A stretch of 64,000 bases of DNA from Coriobacteriaceae bacterium AM100-PB1-1D-6A. Its GTDB lineage: Bacteria; Actinomycetota; Coriobacteriia; Coriobacteriales; Coriobacteriaceae. The stretch spans positions 186,001-250,000 of the forward strand of contig JAQDNC010000001.1 of the NCBI GenBank assembly GCA_027660625.1, written 5' to 3'. Made by a program: the position numbers and the translations under genes. Under the pieces are notes generated by a model that did no database searches, was not told the origin of the DNA, and saw nothing but the letters and a program-made list of their open reading frames with translations. Positions 46,665 through 56,921 of the stretch are shown one piece after another (position 1 is the first letter of the stretch; every line of letters begins with the position of its first letter).

Positions 46665-47177
46665 TTACGCAATCTCGTCGGAGTCGAGGTACAGCTCTCG
46701 GGCGTACAAGAAGAGCTGGGAAAGCATGAACAGGACGATGCCGAGAACCAGAGAGGCCCAATCGAATGATGAAGCGATCTCTTGGGCGCCGACGGCCCCC
46801 TCGCCGCCAAACATCGAAACGGAGGTTTTGAGTGAGCCGGCGTAGAGGCTGGTGGCAGCTTGAACAACGAAGAGAATGCCGAGCACCTTCAAGCATGTCG
46901 CAGACCCTTTCTTGAAGGGGTCTCCGCTCTTGATCGTCCACACGAGAACGGCGCTGAGGATGGTCGTAGCGATACCGATGACGGCAGGGACCAATGTCGA
47001 GATCGCAAGGGCTGGATACGCGGGGGAGTCTGCAATTACAGGGTTGTCGAGCACTTCGATTGCTGGCTTTAAGGAGAACGCCACTTGTGCGATGGCGGTG
47101 GCGCAAAGGGTCGCAGAGGCTATCGCACATGCGATGCGGAAGGAATGAAGCCGGGGAGTGCGATTGTCGGAACTCAT
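46665..47177 (-). CDS. DUF2975-type four-helix membrane protein
   Basis: A 170-residue protein with four hydrophobic segments: IACAIASATLCATAIAQVAF, YPALAISTLVPAVIGIATTI, CLKVLGILFVVQAATSLYAG and SLVLGIVLFMLSQLFLYARE. Size and layout plus the following YozG-type XRE gene indicate the DUF2975 family. In related pairs the membrane protein may sense a signal and hold the XRE regulator. Start behind GGAGG. It is divergent from the small secreted protein gene. Confidence 0.82.
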   Translation of the reverse strand: MSSDNRTPRLHSFRIACAIASATLCATAIAQVAFSLKPAIEVLDNPVIADSPAYPALAISTLVPAVIGIATTILSAVLVWTIKSGDPFKKGSATCLKVLGILFVVQAATSLYAGSLKTSVSMFGGEGAVGAQEIASSFDWASLVLGIVLFMLSQLFLYARELYLDSDEIA

Positions 47178-47214
47178 AATAACCTCCGAAGAATTTAAAA
47201 AACTCAGGTTACTT

Positions 47215-47233
47215 TTTAACAGTTTATGTTAAA
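47215..47233. promoter_or_regulatory. Palindromic operator candidate between divergent island genes
   Basis: A perfect inverted repeat TTTAACA-N5-TGTTAAA lies 37 bases before DUF2975 and 64 bases before the secreted-protein gene, next to a TTGACT (47234-47239) that could be a -35 for the rightward genes. A natural binding site for the XRE regulator. Confidence 0.55.
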
Positions 47234-47297
47234 TTGACTTTGCTGGCAAGTAATCACAGCATGCTGCAACCGAAACCCCTCTAGATTGGAGAGGATT

Positions 47298-47663
47298 ATG
47301 TTCAGTACTGTTAAGTCGTGTAAGCTCTTGGTTTTCCTCGGCCTCGCTCTTTGTCTGTTGCTGCCGGGAGCCTCCGCTTTTGCGGATACCCCGATGCCTC
47401 CTTCCCAGGAGAGCAGCCAGTGTGCCCTCGTTGAGCCCCTCGGGTATACGGACGACGTCGTCGATACCTACTGGAGCTACAGCTGTCCTCGCGGCGTAAG
47501 CGGGCACAGCATCTCGATGTTCAACATCTCTTACAAGACGATCTCCTACCGAAATGGCTATCGCCGATCCGCGCATCATAGGGAATCCCGCCTCGCTGCA
47601 ATGTGCTCCTGTGGTGTTCTTGGCACAACTGATAAATGGCAATTTGTCTATAGCACCTACTAG
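47298..47663 (+). CDS. Small secreted protein A (Cys/Tyr-rich)
   Basis: A 121-residue protein with a signal peptide (LLVFLGLALCLLLPGASAFA), cleaved probably after AFA. The mature part of about 92 residues has four Cys and many aromatic residues, ending DKWQFVYSTY. No family was recognised; the size, export signal and neighbouring ABC genes resemble lactococcin-972-like bacteriocin loci, but I cannot show homology. ATG 47298 lies just after GGAGAGG. First gene of cassette A. Confidence 0.75.
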   Translation: MFSTVKSCKLLVFLGLALCLLLPGASAFADTPMPPSQESSQCALVEPLGYTDDVVDTYWSYSCPRGVSGHSISMFNISYKTISYRNGYRRSAHHRESRLAAMCSCGVLGTTDKWQFVYSTY

Positions 47664-47729
47664 ATGCGAGGAAGGACCGAGCATTTTGTTCGGCCCCTCT
47701 GTTCCGACTGGATGAGGTTAAGGTTGGCG

Positions 47730-49952
47730 ATGAATATGCTCAAAATCTCGAAGGCGATCTTTAGGTCGCTTCTCTCCTCCAGGTCGCTCTGTGTTGTCGT
47801 TGTTGCGTTGATGGTTCTTTGTGCTCTGCCCGTCTTCAGGAGCGCGGCTGGCATCGACGGACGGGTCGAATACCTCGAGTCGGGAATAACCCGTGTTGAG
47901 CAGGAATTGTCAGCATCCTATGCGGATGCGCTTGTGAATGCGGGGGAGGACGGTGTCTATACCTCTTCATCAAGCATGCCCGCGCTTCTGTACCCTCTTG
48001 CCGCGGGACGTCTTATCTTGGCACCGCTCTCTCCCCTACTTCCGTTTCTGCAGATATCGGATGGAGAGTACACCTATTATGACGGATCGAAGGAGTACTT
48101 GCTATGGGTCGCAACGGCCGTTGCCGTCTCGTTCCTTGCCGCGCGTCTTAACAAACGTGAAAAGCTCATCATCCAGGCACCGATGGGCGAGCTGGGTAGA
48201 CTTGTTGCATCGAGCGTATGGGCGAGTGTTTTTGCAATGCTTGCCGTCCTCGCCATCAATCTTCCAGGGATAATCGCCGCGCTTGTGAAGAATGGCCCGG
48301 GCTCGCCGTTCTATCCGATAGGCTACATTCAATATGCGACTCCGGTTATCAAACCGGCTTGGCTGGTGTTCGCGCAGACGGCCATCTTGCAATTCTTGGT
48401 GGCAGCGTTCATCTCGCTTGTCGTTCACCTTGCCGTGAAGATTGCCAATAACCCTACGCTTGGAATCGTGTTCGTATGTGCCCTGATGGGGGTGACGATG
48501 GTTCCCGGGTATTACGGAAGATCCATCGCTTTACGTGAGTTCGCCCTGTTGAATCCCCTTACGTATGCGAACACTGAGTTGACCGTCGGCGCCTATAGCC
48601 CGTACCCGACAACGCAGATAGTGAATCTGCCTGGACTTTGCTTCGAGCGTGGCGCGATTGCCCTCGTATGCGCAATCGGGATCGAGGTGCTGGCAATTAG
48701 CCTGCTTTGCGTTGCTGGAAAGAGCGGCTGCGCGTGCCCGATATCCCCGATTTGTCTTGAGAGAGGTTCCTTCACTGCATCGAGAACGGCAACTCGTTCG
48801 AGCGCTTGTGCCTCCGCCGTTGCATACGTAAGAACGATGGGGAAACTGCTCCTGCGTTCTCCTACCCTCGCCGTATGCGCGATTGCAATGTCGACGACGA
48901 TGCTGGCCCCGGCTCTGGTCGAGATGTTTCCTGACGCTGATAACGTTTCCGCTGTTCGGTATAGGGATGGGGAGCTTCGTTCAATAGATCGGTATCTAGA
49001 GCAGAACGCTGCGAATATGGACGTCGAGGGCAAAGCGGCCCTGGAAGACATGCGGGATGCTCTTTCGGGTTTCGTGTACGCGCCTATGCCTGCGGAGGGG
49101 TTTCGAAGCCTTGCGACGTACGAGCGCGCTCGAGGTGAGCTGGGCGCGGCAGATGCGACTCTCCTGCAATCGATCGGAATCGAGCCGGAGACTCCTTCTC
49201 GTGCGGAGGCGCGCGCCCTTCTGCTTGAGTCGATCGCGAGCTTGCCGGACCCCAAGGTTTACGAGTTAAGTACGAAGATGCCCCCATTAATCCTCCTTTC
49301 GTATCTCCAGGCAGCGCTTCCCTCCTTATTTTTGCTGTTGCCCGTGGTTGTCACATCGCTCGCGTGCACCCACCTGCAGTGTCGTTCCCTTCTGGTTCTC
49401 CAGATCCCCGCAACAGCGCATGTGCGTTTTCTGACGGCTGTTGCGCTGGCTCTCCTGCTTGGCTTGGTGCTGCTTTTGGTGTCGATGGTTCCCGCTGTCG
49501 TTGTGTCCGTGATTAAGAACGGTGCGGGTGGATCGGAGTATCCCGTCGCTCTCATTCGGGCGGGAGCTTCGACAACGTCCATGGTGGGGGAGGCGGTGTT
49601 GTGCAGTATTCCGTTGCTGGTCATGGCATACGGCGTGATTTCCGTCGTCGCTGCGTTGACAGCAGCGATTAGCCGCAACCCCGTTGTCACCGGAATGGTT
49701 TGCGCGGTTCTCTTGGTGTTGGGTTCGTTGAGCGCTCATGTTGAAAGCGTGGGCATGGGCGTCGCGCTGCTGGCTCCATTCGCCTCGTTTGATCCCGCTT
49801 CCCAGGTGGGGACGATTGGGTTCCTTGGGCGAGGGACGAACGCGATGCCTTTTGGAGAGGTCGTCGGCGCATCAGGCGCTCTGCTGGTGGTCTTGGGCGC
49901 CGTATCTCCGTTGATGGTGCGCCTGAGTGCTCCAAAGATCGAAAGGGGATGA
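47730..49952 (+). CDS. ABC permease with two fused homologous halves
   Basis: A 740-residue membrane protein. Each half has an N-terminal helix, a helical extracytoplasmic region and a bundle of about five helices. The halves align at KNGPGSPFYPIGYIQ versus KNGAGGSEYPVALIR and IANNPTLGIVFVCAL versus ISRNPVVTGMVCAVL, so the gene is an internal duplication. Start 47730 follows TTAAGG; earlier in-frame ATGs lack ribosome sites. It overlaps the next gene by ATGA when that gene's first ATG is counted. With the ATPase it would form a full transporter for export of, or immunity to, the small protein. Confidence 0.8.
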   Translation: MNMLKISKAIFRSLLSSRSLCVVVVALMVLCALPVFRSAAGIDGRVEYLESGITRVEQELSASYADALVNAGEDGVYTSSSSMPALLYPLAAGRLILAPLSPLLPFLQISDGEYTYYDGSKEYLLWVATAVAVSFLAARLNKREKLIIQAPMGELGRLVASSVWASVFAMLAVLAINLPGIIAALVKNGPGSPFYPIGYIQYATPVIKPAWLVFAQTAILQFLVAAFISLVVHLAVKIANNPTLGIVFVCALMGVTMVPGYYGRSIALREFALLNPLTYANTELTVGAYSPYPTTQIVNLPGLCFERGAIALVCAIGIEVLAISLLCVAGKSGCACPISPICLERGSFTASRTATRSSACASAVAYVRTMGKLLLRSPTLAVCAIAMSTTMLAPALVEMFPDADNVSAVRYRDGELRSIDRYLEQNAANMDVEGKAALEDMRDALSGFVYAPMPAEGFRSLATYERARGELGAADATLLQSIGIEPETPSRAEARALLLESIASLPDPKVYELSTKMPPLILLSYLQAALPSLFLLLPVVVTSLACTHLQCRSLLVLQIPATAHVRFLTAVALALLLGLVLLLVSMVPAVVVSVIKNGAGGSEYPVALIRAGASTTSMVGEAVLCSIPLLVMAYGVISVVAALTAAISRNPVVTGMVCAVLLVLGSLSAHVESVGMGVALLAPFASFDPASQVGTIGFLGRGTNAMPFGEVVGASGALLVVLGAVSPLMVRLSAPKIERG

Positions 49953-49957
49953 TCTCG

Positions 49958-50698
49958 ATGATTGACCTTCAAACGCTGACGATCTCTTATGGAAAGAAGG
50001 TGCTCGTAGATTCGGTGAACGCTGAGTTTGCCCCGGGTACGGTCTACGGTCTCGTCGCTCCGAACGGGCATGGAAAGACGACGTTGCTGCGTGCGATGGC
50101 AGGTTTGCCGGGTCCTCGCGTGGACGGGAGCATCGTTCTGGATGAGGTGCAGGGTACGGGTGCGAGAGAGGTCCGTTCTATGATCTTCTATGCACCTGGT
50201 GAGGGGACGCTGCTGTATCCCGGATTGCGTGCGGAAGATCACCTCAAGATGGTTTGCGATATGTGGCCGCATGCTCGCGATATCGAAGAGATAGTGGAAC
50301 AAACGCAGATAGGCGAGTTCGCGAAGATGAGGATCCGCACTCTGAGCCAGGGCATGAAGCAGCAGCTTACCCTGGCGATTGCGTATGCGACGGGCGCGCG
50401 GTACCTTCTATTAGATGAGCCCATGAACGCGCTCGACCCCAGCAGGGTGGACTTGCATTCCGAGATTCTCAGGAAGCTGGCCGATTCTGGTACGTGCATC
50501 ATCATGTCATCCCACATCTTGGATTCGGTCGATAGGCTGTGCGATGAGATTCTGTTTTTGAAGGATGGGAGGCTCATTAGAAGCATTCCGCAAGATGATG
50601 CTGCGCCGAAGTCTCCTGGATCCCATTTCGCAAAGCCTGCCGGACGCGCCGAGGGTGCGCTAAGCACGTATCGGCGACTCTACGAAAAGGGCGGGTAG
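49958..50698 (+). CDS. ABC transporter ATPase of cassette A
   Basis: A 246-residue ATPase: Walker A APNGHGKTT, signature TLSQGMKQQ, Walker B YLLLDEP and the H-loop SSHIL. The upstream ATG 49949 overlaps the permease stop, but ATG 49958 is better placed behind AAAGGGG. The pattern is that of ABC-2/bacitracin-resistance type importer-exporter ATPases. It pairs with the duplicated permease. Confidence 0.9.
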   Translation: MIDLQTLTISYGKKVLVDSVNAEFAPGTVYGLVAPNGHGKTTLLRAMAGLPGPRVDGSIVLDEVQGTGAREVRSMIFYAPGEGTLLYPGLRAEDHLKMVCDMWPHARDIEEIVEQTQIGEFAKMRIRTLSQGMKQQLTLAIAYATGARYLLLDEPMNALDPSRVDLHSEILRKLADSGTCIIMSSHILDSVDRLCDEILFLKDGRLIRSIPQDDAAPKSPGSHFAKPAGRAEGALSTYRRLYEKGG

Positions 50699-50727
50699 AA
50701 ATGCAAGTTAAAAATCTATGTGGTCAA

Positions 50728-50733
50728 TATAAT
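50728..50733 (+). promoter_or_regulatory. -10 candidate for cassette B
   Basis: TATAAT lies in the 153-base AT-rich gap between the two cassettes, 119 bases before the fused transporter gene; no strong -35 was found. Confidence 0.35.
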
Positions 50734-50851
50734 ACCGTTAAACCCGCATATCGATACCGCTCAGCCATTCGCCTCGCCCCCGTCGCACGTATCTTCATCC
50801 GGTCTGTTACTTTTAATCTAACGATTCTTTGAGGAACGTAGGTGCTTCCAA

Positions 50852-52666
50852 ATGTACTGTCGACTTCTTCTCAAACTGATCCTAAGAGACAGGGCCGCAT
50901 GGATTTGTACGCTCGTTCTCGCTGCAGCCTTTTCCGTCCCCATTGCGTTCAATTCACCCATCTACGGGCCCTTCTTTATGAAGCAGGGCATGCAGAGCTT
51001 TGTCGACGCATTCAATACGCGCGCGCCCCAGGCCAGCGGCACAGACCTATCTCCAGAGCAGCAAGCTGACGCGGAGCTTGCAAGATACGCGAACGCCGCC
51101 CTTGCCGCTCAAACCGACGCCGCCTTTCTCGATTCTGCCGAGAGCTACTACGCGCTCATGGACGAGGGCTTCCAATCCGGGTCCATCGTGGGGGACCAGG
51201 AGACCAATGACGCAGAGCTCGCATATTGCCGCGCTCTGAGCAGCTCCGGCATCGCGGATATCCCGGCCTCCGCAAACGACCTGCCGTTCCTCTCCTTCCT
51301 GCCCTACGCCATTGCCCAGGCGCCGTCCTTCCTTCCCTTCATCCCCTTCCTTCTCTCGTCGATACTCGTGCTCGGCGCCACAAGGCCCGGGACCCTGGCG
51401 GCAAAGGCGCCCGTGCCCAAATTCCGGCGCCTTATCCAAACCGTGTTTTCGATAATTGGCGCGGGGACCGCGATGCTCCTCGCCGGCCTTGCGCCCGGGA
51501 GTATTTACGCCTTGGCCCTAAACGGCTTCGGGCAGATCGGGTACCCGATCGCCTTCTTCCATAACGGCGCGCTCACTACCACGACCGCGGGAGACGTCTT
51601 CACGACCATACTTCTCGCGCTGCTCGCGGGTGGAACCTTGATATCCGTTTGTTCCGTCGTCCTATCGACCGCAACGAGGCGCGTCTTCGCGGGCCCCCTT
51701 ACCTCCGCGTTGCTTGTCGCGGCCCCGGCATTCGCGTTATTGTCCGATTCGGCACTGGGGCATAATGCCGGCCTCGAGCTCCTGCCGCTGGCCGTGTTCT
51801 CGCCTATCGAGGCAACGGGTTACGTAGGATGCTTCCCAACAGAATTCATTGACTCCGGTTCAAGCGGTGCATCGATGCTTGCCGTGGCCCTGATATACGT
51901 CGCGGTCTTTTTTGCGGTCGGCGCCGTTGCGACACGTTCGCCCAAACAGTCTGAACCCGCGAAAAAGCGCCATGGGCTCGAGCTTCTGGACGTGAGCGTG
52001 GGATACGGAAGCACGACGATACTTTCAATCGGATCGCTTTTCCTGAGCCCGGGAACGGCGGCGGGCCTCATTGCTCCCAACGGCTCGGGGAAAACCACCC
52101 TTCTTGAAGCGCTGTCGGGCCAATTTCCCGCCCGCATCCGCTCGGGAAGCCTGGCGGCAGACGGAATCAGCCAACGTCGATCAGCCGAATTTGCAGAACT
52201 CGTCTACCTGAGCTCTTCGGGCGGCACGGATCTCTATCCCACGCTATCGGCCATCGAGCACCTTGCTTTCGTTAGGGAGGCGTGGAAATCGGCCGCCGAC
52301 ATCGACTCGCTCTGCGACTCCCTCGGAATCTCCCCATATCTCGACAAGCCGACCCGTAAACTCTCGACAGGAATGAAGCAGCAGGTAAAGCTTGCCATGG
52401 CGATAGCGACCGATTGCCCGTACCTCATCCTCGATGAACCGCTGAACGGCCTCGATCCGGGAAAGCGGAAAACCTCCTGCGACGCGATGCGCAGCGAGGT
52501 GGCGCGGGGACGAAGCGTGCTCATTTCAAGCCATCTACTCGACGACCTGGCAGACCTCACCAACTCGTTCTACTTCATCGAGGCCGGCACGCTCGTGGAA
52601 AAGATCAAGTCGTCCTCGCAGACGCTCAAGCAGGAATACCTCGATACATACGAGCGAGGTGAATGA
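50852..52666 (+). CDS. Fused ABC permease-ATPase of cassette B
   Basis: A 604-residue fusion. Residues 1-370 form one permease unit (N-terminal helix, Ala-rich extracytoplasmic region, helix bundle with LNGFGQIGYPIAFFHNGA) that matches each half of the cassette A permease. Residues about 375-604 form an ATPase with Walker A APNGSGKTT (about 408), signature KLSTGMKQQ (about 502) and Walker B YLILDEP. A homodimer would equal the cassette A transporter. The TGA stop overlaps ATGA at the downstream gene. Confidence 0.85.
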   Translation: MYCRLLLKLILRDRAAWICTLVLAAAFSVPIAFNSPIYGPFFMKQGMQSFVDAFNTRAPQASGTDLSPEQQADAELARYANAALAAQTDAAFLDSAESYYALMDEGFQSGSIVGDQETNDAELAYCRALSSSGIADIPASANDLPFLSFLPYAIAQAPSFLPFIPFLLSSILVLGATRPGTLAAKAPVPKFRRLIQTVFSIIGAGTAMLLAGLAPGSIYALALNGFGQIGYPIAFFHNGALTTTTAGDVFTTILLALLAGGTLISVCSVVLSTATRRVFAGPLTSALLVAAPAFALLSDSALGHNAGLELLPLAVFSPIEATGYVGCFPTEFIDSGSSGASMLAVALIYVAVFFAVGAVATRSPKQSEPAKKRHGLELLDVSVGYGSTTILSIGSLFLSPGTAAGLIAPNGSGKTTLLEALSGQFPARIRSGSLAADGISQRRSAEFAELVYLSSSGGTDLYPTLSAIEHLAFVREAWKSAADIDSLCDSLGISPYLDKPTRKLSTGMKQQVKLAMAIATDCPYLILDEPLNGLDPGKRKTSCDAMRSEVARGRSVLISSHLLDDLADLTNSFYFIEAGTLVEKIKSSSQTLKQEYLDTYERGE

Positions 52667-52667
52667 C

Positions 52668-53012
52668 ATGAAACTGTTTGAACAGCTGAAGTCCAATGCG
52701 TCGCGCATGGCTGTCTACGCCATCCTCGTGGCAACGGCTTTATGCGGAATCGTGGCACCCGTCTATGCGCTCAACGGGGAGAAAGGCGATGTCGAACCCG
52801 CGTACATGGCTTCGACGGTTAAGGACCGGTACAAAGCCTTCTCTGGAGACACGTTTTACGTAGCAGAGTACGACACGATCTACCGTCAGCTTCGCTACAA
52901 CAAGGGCTACGACTATCTAGGCGCAGAGGCAATCAGCTATACGTCGGGTTGGTACCGCTCCAGCTATGGACACATAACCCAGTTCAAGTGTAACTACCGT
53001 GTGTACAACTAA
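52668..53012 (+). CDS. Small secreted protein B (Tyr-rich)
   Basis: A 114-residue protein with a hydrophobic leader (MAVYAILVATALCGIVAPVYA) and a mature part of about 80 residues rich in Tyr, ending HITQFKCNYRVYN with a single Cys. Sequence identity with protein A is low, but size, leader, aromatic richness and C-terminal YxxY-like end correspond. ATG 52668 follows GCGAGG. Last gene of cassette B, before a strong terminator. Confidence 0.72.
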   Translation: MKLFEQLKSNASRMAVYAILVATALCGIVAPVYALNGEKGDVEPAYMASTVKDRYKAFSGDTFYVAEYDTIYRQLRYNKGYDYLGAEAISYTSGWYRSSYGHITQFKCNYRVYN

Positions 53013-53026
53013 AGCAACCGGCTGGG

Positions 53027-53062
53027 ACGAGGGGCGACGCAAAAGCGTCGCCCCTCGTTTTT
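53027..53062 (+). terminator. Terminator at the end of the island genes
   Basis: A 14-bp perfect stem ACGAGGGGCGACGC/GCGTCGCCCCTCGT, AAAA loop, then a T run. Confidence 0.95.
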
Positions 53063-53091
53063 AACCATGTCAACTGAACCTAGTTCAGTTT

Positions 53092-53155
53092 GGTTGATTT
53101 CCGATCTCAGCCGAACACATTGAGCGGAAAGGCCGTTCCCGCAGTCAGTCGAACG
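53092..53155. repeat. Island-flanking direct repeat, right copy
   Basis: It begins GGTTGATTTCCGATCTCAGC and matches 45463-45526 at 62 of 64 bases. A GC hairpin (CCCCGGGGCC...GGCCCCGGGG) follows immediately. Confidence 0.9.
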
Positions 53156-53266
53156 TCCCCGGGGCCCTTCTCAGGCCCCGGGGACGGCATTTTCCCAGTT
53201 GAAGGAACGGTGGAGATGTGTTTCGATGGGTCAGATTCGTGTCGTTCCGAAAAGACCGTGAACCTT

Positions 53267-53295
53267 TTGTGGGACACGCGGCGCCGTGGTACCAT
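53267..53295 (+). promoter_or_regulatory. Predicted rpmE promoter
   Basis: TTGTGG (53267-53272), 17 bases, TACCAT (53290-53295), followed by the structured leader. Confidence 0.45.
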
Positions 53296-53308
53296 AGCCG
53301 AGTTTGTT

Positions 53309-53357
53309 GTCTTGGTCGGAAACCAAGACGCCTTATGCGCTGATCGGTAACCAGCGC
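53309..53357 (+). ncRNA. Ribosomal protein L31 leader candidate (two tandem hairpins)
   Basis: GTCTTGGT/ACCAAGAC (53309-53316 with 53322-53329) and GCGCTG/CAGCGC (53337-53342 with 53352-53357) form two hairpins with similar GGT...ACC apical parts, ending just ahead of AAGGAG. Ribosomal leader motifs for L31 are described in several lineages including, as I recall, Coriobacteria. The position fits autogenous control by L31. Confidence 0.55.
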
Positions 53358-53379
53358 CTGACCAATAAGGAGTCCTACC

Positions 53380-53805
53380 ATGAAACAGGGTATCCATCCC
53401 CAGTATGTCGAGTGCACGGTGACGTGCTCCTGCGGCAACACCTTCAAGACGCACGCTACCGTGTCCGAGATGAAGGTTGAGCTTTGCAACGAGTGCCACC
53501 CGTTCTACACCGGCCAGCAGAAGTTCGTCGACACCGGTGGACGCGTCCAGCGCTTCGCCGACAAGTTCGGTGGCGCCGCTGCCGCTCAGCTCAAGAAGGC
53601 CGAGGAGGCCAAGGCTGCCAAGGCCGCCAAGGCTGCTGAGGCCGAGGCCGCTCGCAAGGCCGCCGCTGAGGCTAAGGCTGCCGAGAAGGCTAAGCGTGCC
53701 GCTAAGTTTGCCGAGGAGGCTGCCAAGCAGGCCGCCGAGGCTCCCGCAGAGGCTCCCGTCGAGGAGGTCGCTGCCGAGGCCGAGACCACCGAGGCTGCTG
53801 AGTAA
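53380..53805 (+). CDS. rpmE: Ribosomal protein L31 with a long Ala/Lys/Glu tail
   Basis: A 141-residue protein. The first about 70 residues are zinc-type L31 ([40 protein letters not shown]). The remaining 70 are an Ala/Lys/Glu-rich stretch predicted to be a long helix, becoming acidic at the end. Ordinary L31 is about 70 residues, so the protein is doubled in length. The ATG follows AAGGAG. Confidence 0.95.
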   Translation: MKQGIHPQYVECTVTCSCGNTFKTHATVSEMKVELCNECHPFYTGQQKFVDTGGRVQRFADKFGGAAAAQLKKAEEAKAAKAAKAAEAEAARKAAAEAKAAEKAKRAAKFAEEAAKQAAEAPAEAPVEEVAAEAETTEAAE

Positions 53806-53842
53806 ATAGCTCGCCGCGGAAACACTCGCATTCATGGCATAA

Positions 53843-53881
53843 GGGCCGCGCATCCATTTGGGTGCGCGGCCCTTTTTCTTT
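53843..53881 (+). terminator. Terminator of rpmE
   Basis: GGGCCGCGCA/TGCGCGGCCC stem with a 10-base loop and a T5CT5 tract. The rest of the gap to secA holds degenerate repeat pieces (TTGGTGCA...CCTGTCCCC...GGCACCAA near 53885 and CCTGTCCCATT near 53967) and no gene. Confidence 0.93.
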
Positions 53882-54113
53882 TTATTGGTGCAAGCTAACC
53901 TGTCCCCGTGGCACCAAATGGCAGAGAGACGGCGTTTGCTCAGATAAAACTTGCCAAAATAAACCTGTCCCATTGTGGCAGGTTGGTCATAGTTATTACG
54001 TGGCGGTCGAGGTCGACCGTATAGGCCGCGCCTTGTTTGGCTAAAGTACAATCATCTGTGTTTAACTCGCCCGCAGCTGCACGGCGTGGGCGATGGCCAA
54101 AAAGGAAAACCAC

Positions 54114-56920
<2,807 letters not shown>

Positions 56921-56921
<1 letters not shown>

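Larger units (their letters stand above)
45463..53155. mobile_element. Genomic island bounded by a 64-bp direct repeat
   Basis: The same 64-base sequence, starting GGTTGATTTCCGATCTCAGC, occurs at 45463-45526 and 53092-53155 with two mismatches. A tyrosine-recombinase remnant lies just inside the left copy. Between them are the DUF2975/XRE pair and two ABC-transporter/peptide cassettes, while flanking genes (gltA-ACT, rpmE) are core. The repeats are good attL/attR candidates; the integrase is truncated, so the element is probably fixed. Between 45283 and 45677 I see no gene. Confidence 0.6.
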
